From Intestinibacter sp964449895 (GTDB lineage: Bacteria; Bacillota; Clostridia; Peptostreptococcales; Peptostreptococcaceae), in NCBI GenBank assembly GCA_964449895.1, contig CAYVBY010000024.1:1-22121 (forward strand): a stretch of 22,121 nucleotides of DNA. The letters are read 5' to 3'. The notes beneath the pieces were generated by a model. That model saw only the letters and a list, made by a program, of their open reading frames with translations, did not search any database and had not been told where the DNA came from. Below are positions 1 to 6,436 of this stretch, one piece after another. The first letter of the stretch is position 1, and each line of letters opens with the position of its first letter. The position numbers were made by a program, and so were the translations under genes.

Positions 1-2
1 TA

Positions 3-110
3 GTTAAAATAATGGATGAAACTGGTAGAGATTTAATGGATAAATACAAAGAAACAGCAAAAGGTGGAATCGCTTTATTATACGAAGAAAGTGATGAATT
101 CCAAGATTAA
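3..110 (+). CDS. C-terminal end of a probable iron-sulfur L-serine dehydratase (partial)
   Basis: Only the last 35 codons are inside the window; the reading frame is open from base 3 to the TAA at 108-110. The tail contains ETGRDLMDKYKETAKGGIA, which resembles the C-terminal end of the alpha chain or domain of iron-sulfur L-serine dehydratases (family pattern roughly: Met, Gly, a short helix, then K/R-E-T-A-x-G-G-L/I-A). That enzyme deaminates serine to pyruvate and ammonia in the cytoplasm. The match rests on one short motif, so the product name is tentative. A strong terminator follows 25 nt downstream, so this gene ends its own transcript and is separate from the next one. Confidence 0.5.
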   Translation, partial: VKIMDETGRDLMDKYKETAKGGIALLYEESDEFQD

Positions 111-135
111 TTAAAAAATAAATATTAGGATTAAT

Positions 136-184
136 AAAAGCTGTAAAAATATAGTTTTACGATTATATTTTTACAGCTTTTTAT
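136..184 (+). terminator. Rho-independent terminator after the partial first gene
   Basis: An 18-bp perfect stem, left arm 136-153 (AAAAGCTGTAAAAATATA) and right arm 164-181, encloses a 10-nt loop. The right arm ends in a short T run. It sits 25 nt after the stop codon at 110. Confidence 0.85.
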
Positions 185-217
185 AATATATGGGAAATTA
201 TATTTATTTAAAAATTA

Positions 218-246
218 TTGGATAATTTATATAAAACATATATAAT
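218..246 (+). promoter_or_regulatory. Candidate sigma-A promoter for the M20 hydrolase gene
   Basis: TTGGAT (218-223) and a perfect TATAAT (241-246) are separated by exactly 17 bp. The -35 box keeps only the TTG core. The pair lies 46 nt upstream of the ATG at 292 and downstream of the preceding terminator, which is where a promoter is needed. The DNA is very AT-rich, so a perfect -10 alone is weak evidence; the correct spacing raises the value. Confidence 0.5.
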
Positions 247-291
247 TAGGGGTATTAAGGATAAATTATAAAGTTATTGGAGGATTAATAC

Positions 292-1410
292 ATGAAGGAT
301 ATATCGTATATAGATCAAATAGTTAAAAATCATAGAACTAATTTGCATAAAATAGCTGAAATTTCACATTTAGAATTTAAAACTGCAAAATATATAAGAG
401 ATTATTTAGATAAATTAGAAATAGAATATGAAGTATTATTGGAAACTGCAACAGTTGGTATTATAAAAGGAAAAAATCCTAAAAAAACTATAGCATTTAG
501 AGCAGACATAGATGCACTTCCAACTGAAAATGGAGCAGAGCATTTATGTGGACATGATGGACATATGAGTATATTACTTGGATTTTTAGAATATATAAAT
601 GACAATAAGGATTCATTAAATGATAATATAGTATTTGTTTTCCAACCTGCAGAGGAAGATACTGGTGGTGCAGAAAGACTTATGCAAGCTGGTATATTTA
701 AAAAATACAATGTAGACGAAGTTTATGGACTTCATATTCATCCAGATTTTCCAGAAGGATATATAGGATGTAAGTCTGGATATTTGATGGCTCAAAATGG
801 TGAAATTGATATAGAAATAATAGGAAAAAGTGGACATGGAGCTATTCCTCAAAATACAATAGATGGAATATTAATCGGAGCAAATTTTGTAAGTTCTGTT
901 CAAAGTATAGTTTCAAGAAATTTAAATCCAATGGAAGGCGCTGTTCTTACATTTGGGAAAATGACAGCTGGTTCTATTAGAAATATAATAGCTGAAAATG
1001 TTAAGTTAGAAGGAACTATGAGATGTTTTAATCCAGACGTATATGAAACAATGAAAAAAAGACTTCTTGAATTTGCTAAGGGATTTGAAGTTGCATATAA
1101 TTGTACAGTAAAAGTAGATATACAAGATGGATATTATGCTGTAAATAATGATGAACAATTATTTGATGAATTTGTAAAAGCTGTTGGAAAAGATAAAATA
1201 ACTAAGACTGAACCTCTTATGATTTCAGAAGATTTTTCTTATTATCAAAGAGAAGTTCCAGGACTTTTCTTCATGCAAGGTGCTCGTAATGAAGAAAAAG
1301 GATTTGTAAATGGATTACACAGTTTAAAATTTGATTTTAACGAAGATATAATGCTTGATGCTATAAACACTTATATAAAAGTACTTAAATATAAAGGTTC
1401 TATTGAGTAA
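292..1410 (+). CDS. M20 family metallopeptidase / amidohydrolase (N-acyl-amino-acid hydrolase type)
   Basis: A 372-residue cytoplasmic zinc or cobalt hydrolase of the M20D type (hippurate hydrolase / N-acyl-L-amino-acid amidohydrolase relatives), expected to cut an amide bond between an acyl group or peptide and an amino acid. Visible motifs in order: AFRADIDALP (68-77), CGHDGH (86-91, metal-binding Cys/His/Asp), QPAEE (118-122, catalytic and metal Glu), GLHIHP (146-151), SGHGA (180-184, in the lid/dimerisation domain), SEDF (312-315) and GLHS (341-344, last metal His). Length fits the family and all key residues are present. There is no signal peptide. GGAGG at 279-283 lies 8 nt before the ATG. 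The gene is monocistronic, with its own promoter and a downstream hairpin. The substrate cannot be told from the sequence; N-acetyl-diaminopimelate or indole-conjugate hydrolases belong to the same family. Confidence 0.88.
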   Translation: MKDISYIDQIVKNHRTNLHKIAEISHLEFKTAKYIRDYLDKLEIEYEVLLETATVGIIKGKNPKKTIAFRADIDALPTENGAEHLCGHDGHMSILLGFLEYINDNKDSLNDNIVFVFQPAEEDTGGAERLMQAGIFKKYNVDEVYGLHIHPDFPEGYIGCKSGYLMAQNGEIDIEIIGKSGHGAIPQNTIDGILIGANFVSSVQSIVSRNLNPMEGAVLTFGKMTAGSIRNIIAENVKLEGTMRCFNPDVYETMKKRLLEFAKGFEVAYNCTVKVDIQDGYYAVNNDEQLFDEFVKAVGKDKITKTEPLMISEDFSYYQREVPGLFFMQGARNEEKGFVNGLHSLKFDFNEDIMLDAINTYIKVLKYKGSIE

Positions 1411-1411
1411 T

Positions 1412-1517
1412 AAAAATAGTACACATCTTAAATAAATAAACCGATCTCCAATCGTTAGATTTCAAGTCTAGCCTTTTGAGGTCGGTTTAAAATGTACAAG
1501 ATATGTACTATTTTTTT
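1412..1517 (+). terminator. Three-tier nested hairpin ending in a T run (terminator with embedded structure)
   Basis: Three stems are nested. Outer arms 1412-1429 (AAAAATAGTACACATCTT) and 1498-1515 pair over 18 positions with one mismatch. Middle arms 1439-1448 (AACCGATCTC) and 1478-1487 (GAGGTCGGTT) pair over 10 positions with one G-U pair. Inner arms 1456-1461 and 1465-1470 close a three-base loop. The outer right arm runs directly into seven Ts (1511-1517). It begins 2 nt after the M20 gene stop, so a terminator is the simplest reading. It is far larger than the other terminators here, and the A-rich left arm means it could also act on the minus strand. Confidence 0.7.
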
Positions 1518-1555
1518 AAATTTATCTTAAATTTTTATATTATCACTTAACAAAA

Positions 1556-1584
1556 TTGATTTAAGATATTGTATAAATTATAAT
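1556..1584 (+). promoter_or_regulatory. Candidate sigma-A promoter for the amidase-transferase pair
   Basis: TTGATT (1556-1561) and TATAAT (1579-1584) are separated by 17 bp, 60 nt upstream of the amidase ATG and after the nested hairpin. The -35 box matches consensus at four of six positions. Confidence 0.55.
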
Positions 1585-1644
1585 TTACATAGTAATTAAA
1601 AATTTGAATTTAAGTAATATAAAAGTATGTGGAGGAATTAAACT

Positions 1645-2427
1645 ATGAAAAAGAGATTATTGATGCTAGTAGTTTTACTTTTGATAGGTCTTATAAGTTT
1701 TGGATGTAGTAAATCAAATGAAGTATCTTCTTCAGATATAGCTACAACAAATACTTCAAAACAAGAAGTAGATAAGAAATCAGATGAAAAAAATAAAGAA
1801 GAAAAATATGTAATTTGTATAGATCCAGGACATCAAATAAAGGGAGATATGTCTCAGGAACCTATAGGTCCAGGGTCATCAGAAATGAAGTTTAAGGTAT
1901 CTTATGGAACCCAAGGCGTTGCTACAGGAATTCCAGAATATGAAATAAATTTACAAGCAGCAAAAATTTTAAGAACTTATTTACAAGAAATGGGATTTAA
2001 AGTTATTATGACTAGAGAAAGTCATGATGTAAATATTACAAATTCAGAAAGAGCAATTTTTGCCAATGAAAATAACGCAGATTTAGTTATTAGAATTCAC
2101 GCAGATGGTTCAAATAATCCTGAAACAAGTGGAATGTCACTTCAAATACCAGCGAAAAATGGAACATATACAAAGAAAATTTACAAAGAAAGTAATAGAT
2201 GTGCAGCTATAATGAGTTCGTATTTTAAAAATGATGGATTTAAATTTAACAATATATATGAAAGATCTGATTTGACTGGATTTAACTGGTCAGAAGTTCC
2301 TGCAGTATTAGTTGAAATGGGATTTATGTCTAATGCTGAGGAGGACCAAAAGCTATCACAAAAAGGATATCAACAAAAGATGATGAAAAGTTTAGCAAAT
2401 GCTACACAAGCTTATTTTAAAAAATAG
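1645..2427 (+). CDS. Lipoprotein N-acetylmuramoyl-L-alanine amidase (Amidase_3)
   Basis: A 260-residue cell-wall hydrolase that cuts the bond between N-acetylmuramic acid and L-alanine in peptidoglycan. Residues 1-20 form a basic, hydrophobic signal peptide ending in ISFG-C21, a slightly irregular lipobox that predicts a membrane-anchored lipoprotein. A Ser/Lys/Glu-rich linker (22-54) follows, then the Amidase_3 zinc domain: IDPGHQ (59-64, zinc His63), EYEINLQ (98-104, zinc Glu100), RIHADGS (150-156, zinc His152) and VEMGFMSN (223-230, catalytic Glu224). All four key residues are present. There is no SH3 or other wall-binding domain, so lipid anchoring probably places the enzyme. GGAGGA (1631-1636) precedes the ATG. 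The stop is 37 nt before the next gene, with no terminator between, so the two are probably co-transcribed. A role in division, sporulation or germination cannot be separated here. Confidence 0.9.
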   Translation: MKKRLLMLVVLLLIGLISFGCSKSNEVSSSDIATTNTSKQEVDKKSDEKNKEEKYVICIDPGHQIKGDMSQEPIGPGSSEMKFKVSYGTQGVATGIPEYEINLQAAKILRTYLQEMGFKVIMTRESHDVNITNSERAIFANENNADLVIRIHADGSNNPETSGMSLQIPAKNGTYTKKIYKESNRCAAIMSSYFKNDGFKFNNIYERSDLTGFNWSEVPAVLVEMGFMSNAEEDQKLSQKGYQQKMMKSLANATQAYFKK

Positions 2428-2464
2428 ATAGTTAAGTTTTATATTTATAATGGAGGAATTTAAA

Positions 2465-4078
2465 ATGGGTTTTGAATTTGATGCTTTAAAATACAGTTAT
2501 CCATCTAGGAGAAGTTTAGTATATGGAAGAAGAGGTATGGTGTCTACATCTCAGCCACTAGCAGCACAGGCAGGACTTGATATTATAAAAAAAGGTGGAA
2601 ATGCAGTAGATGCTGCTATTGCTACAGCTATTTGTATGACTATTTTAGAGCCTACTTCAAATGGAATTGGTGGAGACTGTTTTGCTCTTGTTTGGATGAA
2701 GGATAAATTATACGGTTTAAATGGAAGTGGACATGCTCCAGAGCTTGCAACAGCTGAATATATAAAAAATCAAGGATATGATAAGATGCCCGTTCATGGC
2801 TGGATTCCCGTTACTGTTCCAGGGCAAGTTTCTGGATGGGTAGAATTATCTAATAGATTCGGAAAATTAAAGTTTGAAGAATTATTTGAACCAGCAATTG
2901 AATATGCAGAAAATGGATATCCCGTATCTCCTATAATATCTAAACTATGGCAAGAAGCTTACGAGAATGATTTTAAAGATTTAAATGATCCTTTATTTGA
3001 TGAATGGAAAAGAGTTTTTTCTGATAATGGAAAAACTCCTTTAGCAGGGGAAGTTTGGACTTTAAAAGATCATGCCAAAACACTTAAAGAGATTGCTAAA
3101 ACAAAAGGAGAATCTTTTTACAGAGGTGACTTGGCAGATAAGATAGACAAATATTCAAGAGAAACAGGAGGGCTTATTAGAAAGTCAGATTTAGCTAAAT
3201 TTAAGGCTGAATGGGTTGAACCTATAAGTATAAATTACAAAGGTTACGAAATTCATGAAATACCACCTAATGGACATGGAATAGTAGCTCTTATGGCACT
3301 TAATATAATAGAAGGATTAAATGTAAAAACTCATGGTGATGTAGAAACCATACATCAACAAATAGAAGCTATGAAACTAGCATTTGTAGATGGACAAAAA
3401 TATGTTTCTGATTGTAGATATATGAAAGTTACAAAAGAAGAATTACTTTCAAAAGAATATGCTAAAAAGAGAAGTCAGTTAATAGGATACAATGCTATAA
3501 TGCCAAAATATGGTGATCCTTCTTGTGGAGGAACTATATATCTTTGTACAGCAGATGCAGAAGGAAATATGGTTAGTTATATACAAAGTAATTATTGTGG
3601 ATTTGGTTCAGGAATAGTAGTTCCAGGGACAGGAATAGCCTTACATAATAGAGGAAATAATTTTAATTTAGATGAAAATAGCGAAAATTGTATAGAACCA
3701 AATAAGAAACCATATCATACAATAATTCCGGGATTTTTAACTAAAGACAAAAAAGCAGTAGGGCCGTTTGGTGTTATGGGTGGATTTATGCAACCTCAGG
3801 GACACCTTCAAGTCGTCATGAATACTATTGATTTTGGAATGAATCCACAGGAAGCGTTAGATGCACCGAGATGGCAATGGGTAGGCGGCAAAAATATTCA
3901 AGTTGAAAGAGCTTTTCCATTTGCCGTTACAGAAGAATTAGTTAGAAGAGGTCATAATATAACAGTCTTACCAGAGTCTACGAATATGGGGCGAGGACAA
4001 ATTATAATGAGAGATGAAAATGGAACTTTAGTTGGAGCTAGCGAACCTAGAACTGATGGATTTGTAGCTGCTTGGTAG
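2465..4078 (+). CDS. Gamma-glutamyltransferase-family hydrolase, cytoplasmic (YwrD-like)
   Basis: A 537-residue Ntn-hydrolase of the gamma-glutamyltranspeptidase family, which matures by self-cleavage before a catalytic Thr. The N-terminal half carries QPLAAQAGLDIIKKGGNAVDAA and GIGGDCF. The presumed cleavage site is CGG-TIYLCTADAEGN, with Thr357 as the new N-terminus of the small subunit. GVMGGFMQPQGH (about 427-438) gives the glycine pair of the oxyanion hole, and the end reads EPRTDGFVAAW. I chose the ATG at 2465: an in-frame ATG at 2450 overlaps the GGAGG ribosome binding site at 2452-2456, so it is not the start. No signal peptide is present, unlike secreted glutathione-degrading enzymes, and Ile follows the nucleophile where classical enzymes have Thr or Ser. 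It therefore resembles YwrD/HpxW-type cytoplasmic relatives, and its substrate is uncertain. It probably shares an mRNA with the amidase gene upstream. Confidence 0.85.
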   Translation: MGFEFDALKYSYPSRRSLVYGRRGMVSTSQPLAAQAGLDIIKKGGNAVDAAIATAICMTILEPTSNGIGGDCFALVWMKDKLYGLNGSGHAPELATAEYIKNQGYDKMPVHGWIPVTVPGQVSGWVELSNRFGKLKFEELFEPAIEYAENGYPVSPIISKLWQEAYENDFKDLNDPLFDEWKRVFSDNGKTPLAGEVWTLKDHAKTLKEIAKTKGESFYRGDLADKIDKYSRETGGLIRKSDLAKFKAEWVEPISINYKGYEIHEIPPNGHGIVALMALNIIEGLNVKTHGDVETIHQQIEAMKLAFVDGQKYVSDCRYMKVTKEELLSKEYAKKRSQLIGYNAIMPKYGDPSCGGTIYLCTADAEGNMVSYIQSNYCGFGSGIVVPGTGIALHNRGNNFNLDENSENCIEPNKKPYHTIIPGFLTKDKKAVGPFGVMGGFMQPQGHLQVVMNTIDFGMNPQEALDAPRWQWVGGKNIQVERAFPFAVTEELVRRGHNITVLPESTNMGRGQIIMRDENGTLVGASEPRTDGFVAAW

Positions 4079-4086
4079 AAGTATAT

Positions 4087-4119
4087 AAAAACACTCCCTA
4101 ATATTAGGGAGTGTTTTTT
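4087..4119 (+). terminator. Perfect palindromic terminator after the transferase gene
   Basis: The bases 4087-4116 are a perfect 30-nt palindrome (left arm AAAACACTCCCTAAT, right arm its exact complement), closing with six Ts. It starts 9 nt after the stop codon and can work on either strand. Confidence 0.93.
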
Positions 4120-4227
4120 GAGCTATTTTAATTTAAATTAAAATAAAATTTTTTATGTAATATAAAAGTATCTCTTTCAAATCCAAATAAATTAAGTAAT
4201 TGTATAAAAAATAAATCATGTAAATGA

Positions 4228-4240
4228 GTGCATATAATAC
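4228..4240 (+). promoter_or_regulatory. Possible -10 region for the spore-protein operon
   Basis: GTGCATATAATAC contains TATAAT (4233-4238) preceded by GCA. It lies 58 nt before the ATG at 4296. No convincing sigma-A -35 box or forespore sigma-G -35 box is seen at the right distance, so the controlling sigma factor is open. The rest of the interval 4120-4295 shows no other signal. Confidence 0.3.
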
Positions 4241-4295
4241 ATTAATTTGGCAATAATTTAAATATAGAATATGTAAATTTGAAAGGGGTATTTTT

Positions 4296-4571
4296 ATGGA
4301 TAATAAAGAATTAACTAAAGAATTAATATATAAATGTGAAAAAACTAAAAAAAATCACACTAAGAAAGATAAACCATTGACAGACAATGATATAATGAAA
4401 TATGAGATTGCTTCAGAGTTAGGATTAATTGATAAAGTAACTGAAAAAGGATGGGCAGGTCTTACAGCAAAGGAAGCTGGTAAGATAGGCGGAATACTTA
4501 CTGCTCGAAAGAAAAAAATCAAAAAAGAACAAGAAAGTAAGGGGAAAAATAATAAGGATGGATCAATATAG
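4296..4571 (+). CDS. Alpha/beta-type small acid-soluble spore protein (SspF-like)
   Basis: A 91-residue basic protein. Residues 34-44 (MKYEIASELGL) match the first conserved block of alpha/beta-type SASPs, including the Glu-Ile bond at 37-38 where the germination protease cuts family members. The stretch from 45 to 68 (DKVTEKGWAGLTAKEAGKIGG) resembles the second block, and its W and AKEAG pattern is closest to SspF-type proteins. Such proteins coat and protect forespore DNA and are degraded in germination. Unusually, extra Lys-rich extensions lie on both sides (residues 1-30 and 71-91), making it longer than typical 60-75 residue members. GAAAGGGG precedes the ATG by 8 nt. The last 14 nt overlap the methyltransferase gene, so translation may be coupled. 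It may be a divergent member with a specialised role rather than a main DNA-coating SASP. Confidence 0.82.
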   Translation: MDNKELTKELIYKCEKTKKNHTKKDKPLTDNDIMKYEIASELGLIDKVTEKGWAGLTAKEAGKIGGILTARKKKIKKEQESKGKNNKDGSI

Positions 4572-5304
4572 AGAATTTGCATTTGTTTATGATGAATTAA
4601 TGGATGATGTTGATTATGAAAACTGGATAGATTATATAGAAAAAATAATAAAAAAAGAAGATGCTAAAGTTCAAAATATTTTAGAGTTGGCTTGTGGAAC
4701 AGGAAATATAACTATACCTTTAGCTAAAAAAAATTATGATATAGCAGGAATAGATATATCTGACGAGATGCTAAATGTAGCTAGAACAAAAGCAGAAAAA
4801 CAAAATATAGAATTAGTTTTATTAGAACAAGACATATCAGAGCTTGATTTTGATGTTACTAATTTAGATTGTGTTTTATGTGCTTGCGATGGATTTAACT
4901 ATATAACTTATGATGAAGATTTAGAAAATGTATTTTCTAAGACTTATGAATTACTAAAAGAAGAAGGTATATTTATTTTTGATATCAGTTCATTTTACAA
5001 ATTATCAACTATTTTAGGAGATAATATGTATGGAGAAAATAGAGAAAATGTATCTTATATGTGGCAAAATTATTTTGATGATGAGCAAAATTTAGTAGAA
5101 ATGGAGCTTACTTTCTTTGTAGCGGATGAAGGTGGAAAATTTGATAAATACGAAGAAGTTCATCTACAAAGAGCATATACAGAAGAAGAAATAATAAAAA
5201 TGCTTAATAAAGCGGGATTTTCTAAGATAAAAGTTTATGGAGATTTTACATTTGAGTCTCCAAGTGAAGATAGTGAGAGAATTTTCTTTATCTGTAGAAA
5301 ATAA
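4558..5304 (+). CDS. Class I SAM-dependent methyltransferase
   Basis: A 248-residue cytoplasmic protein with the Rossmann-type fold of class I methyltransferases. Motif I is ILELACGTGN (41-50), which binds S-adenosylmethionine. The acidic residue for the ribose is Asp66 in IAGIDISDEM, and QDISEL (91-96) supplies the adenine-side Asp92. DCVLCACDGFNYI (104-116) forms the next strand. The C-terminal half has a Tyr/Phe-rich beta region (160-200) typical of small-molecule methyltransferases of the YqeM type. The substrate cannot be assigned. Its ATG lies inside the end of the spore-protein gene (14-nt overlap) with AAGGGG about 12 nt upstream. hslO follows after 35 nt, so the three genes look like one operon. 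Confidence 0.85.
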   Translation: MDQYREFAFVYDELMDDVDYENWIDYIEKIIKKEDAKVQNILELACGTGNITIPLAKKNYDIAGIDISDEMLNVARTKAEKQNIELVLLEQDISELDFDVTNLDCVLCACDGFNYITYDEDLENVFSKTYELLKEEGIFIFDISSFYKLSTILGDNMYGENRENVSYMWQNYFDDEQNLVEMELTFFVADEGGKFDKYEEVHLQRAYTEEEIIKMLNKAGFSKIKVYGDFTFESPSEDSERIFFICRK

Positions 5305-5339
5305 CATTAAATTAAACGAAGGATAAATGGAGGAATACT

Positions 5340-6281
5340 ATGAAAGATTATGTAATAAAAGCTACAGGTGGTAATGATGAAGTAAGAGCTTATGTAGCAA
5401 CTACTAGAGAAATGGTAGAGACAGCAAGAAAAAATCACAACACAACAAAGGTGGCAACAGCAGCACTTGGAAGAACTTTAACTGCAACTAGTATGATGGG
5501 TCTTATGATGAAAAATGAAAAAGATGAATTAACCGTTATAATTAAAGGTGGAGGACCTATAGGAACTATACTTGCAACTTCTGATTCAAAGGGTAAAGTT
5601 CGTGGATATGTCCAAAATCCTGATGTTCAAGTTGAAAACTATGCAAATGGAAAATTAAATGTAGCAGGAGCTGTAGGCAAAGACGGACATGTACAAGTTA
5701 TAAAAGATTTAGGTCTAAAAGAACCTTATATAGGATCTTATCCATTAGTAAGTGGAGAAATAGCAGAAGACTTTACTCATTACTTTGCTTTATCTGAACA
5801 AACTCCTTCAGTAGTATCATTAGGTGTTTTAACTAGAAATAACGAAGTTGAAAGAAAAATAACTAAAGAAGATGGAACTGAAGAAAGTATACTATGTAAA
5901 GAATTTGATGTTGAACAAGCTGGTGGATTTATAGTTCAATTAATGCCATTTGCTAGTGAAGAAACTATATCTACTTTAGAGAGAAATGTTTCAGATATAC
6001 AATCAATAACTACTTTATTAAAACAAGGCAACAAACCAGAAGATATACTAGAAATAGTACTTAAAGATTTAGATCCTAAAATATTAGATATGTGTGAAGT
6101 TGGATTTGAATGTAATTGTTCAAAAGAAAGAACTGCAAGAGTTCTTCAATCTATAGGAAGAGATGAGCTTCAAGCTATAATAGAAGAAGACAAAAAAGCA
6201 GAAGTAACTTGTCATTTCTGTAACGAAAAATATAACTTTACAGAAGAAGAATTAATAGAAATATTAAACACTATAAAATAA
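5340..6281 (+). CDS. hslO: Redox-regulated chaperone Hsp33
   Basis: A 313-residue cytoplasmic holdase chaperone that is switched on by oxidative stress. The N-terminal core shows VRAYVATTREMVETAR (15-30), the Gly-rich ELTVIIKGGGPIGTILATSD (63-82) and RGYVQNP (88-94). The C-terminal redox switch has the full zinc set: Cys258 and Cys260 (CNC) and Cys291 and Cys294 (CHFC). Oxidation of these Cys residues releases zinc and unfolds the linker to expose the chaperone surface. The protein is about 20 residues longer than usual members; the extra length seems to lie in the loop around 160-185, which also holds an additional Cys186. GGAGG (5329-5333) precedes the ATG. It is the last gene of the spore-protein/methyltransferase group and is followed by a terminator. 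Protection of an anaerobe or outgrowing spore from oxygen would fit. Confidence 0.93.
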   Translation: MKDYVIKATGGNDEVRAYVATTREMVETARKNHNTTKVATAALGRTLTATSMMGLMMKNEKDELTVIIKGGGPIGTILATSDSKGKVRGYVQNPDVQVENYANGKLNVAGAVGKDGHVQVIKDLGLKEPYIGSYPLVSGEIAEDFTHYFALSEQTPSVVSLGVLTRNNEVERKITKEDGTEESILCKEFDVEQAGGFIVQLMPFASEETISTLERNVSDIQSITTLLKQGNKPEDILEIVLKDLDPKILDMCEVGFECNCSKERTARVLQSIGRDELQAIIEEDKKAEVTCHFCNEKYNFTEEELIEILNTIK

Positions 6282-6283
6282 TA

Positions 6284-6334
6284 AAAAAATAGAAGATACT
6301 AATTATAATTAAATTAGTGTTTTCTATTTTTTTT
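6284..6334 (+). terminator. Terminator after hslO
   Basis: Left arm AAAAATAGAA (about 6284-6294) plus ACTAATT (6297-6303) pairs with AATTAGT (6312-6318) plus TTCTATTTTT (6321-6330), with a small internal bulge. It ends in eight or more Ts, directly after the hslO stop. Confidence 0.8.
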
Positions 6335-6436
6335 CATTTAAATATATAATTTATGTATATGTGATTTAAAAAAGATTTAAAAAATAAAGATTTTCTTATA
6401 TTAATAATAATATAAAATAAATTATGAAGGGGGGAT

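Noticed and set aside
402..852. Minus-strand frames of 102 and 78 codons in the M20 gene
   Set aside because: They overlap a clear conserved hydrolase, lack recognisable domains and ribosome binding sites, and follow from the AT-rich codon use of the + strand gene.
2450..2464. Upstream ATG for the transferase gene
   Set aside because: The ATG at 2450 overlaps the GGAGG that serves the ATG at 2465, and no ribosome binding site precedes 2450.
4245..4262. Sigma-54 promoter (TTGGCA at about 4247)
   Set aside because: The GC element of a -12 box (TTGC at the fixed distance) is missing, so it is a chance match.
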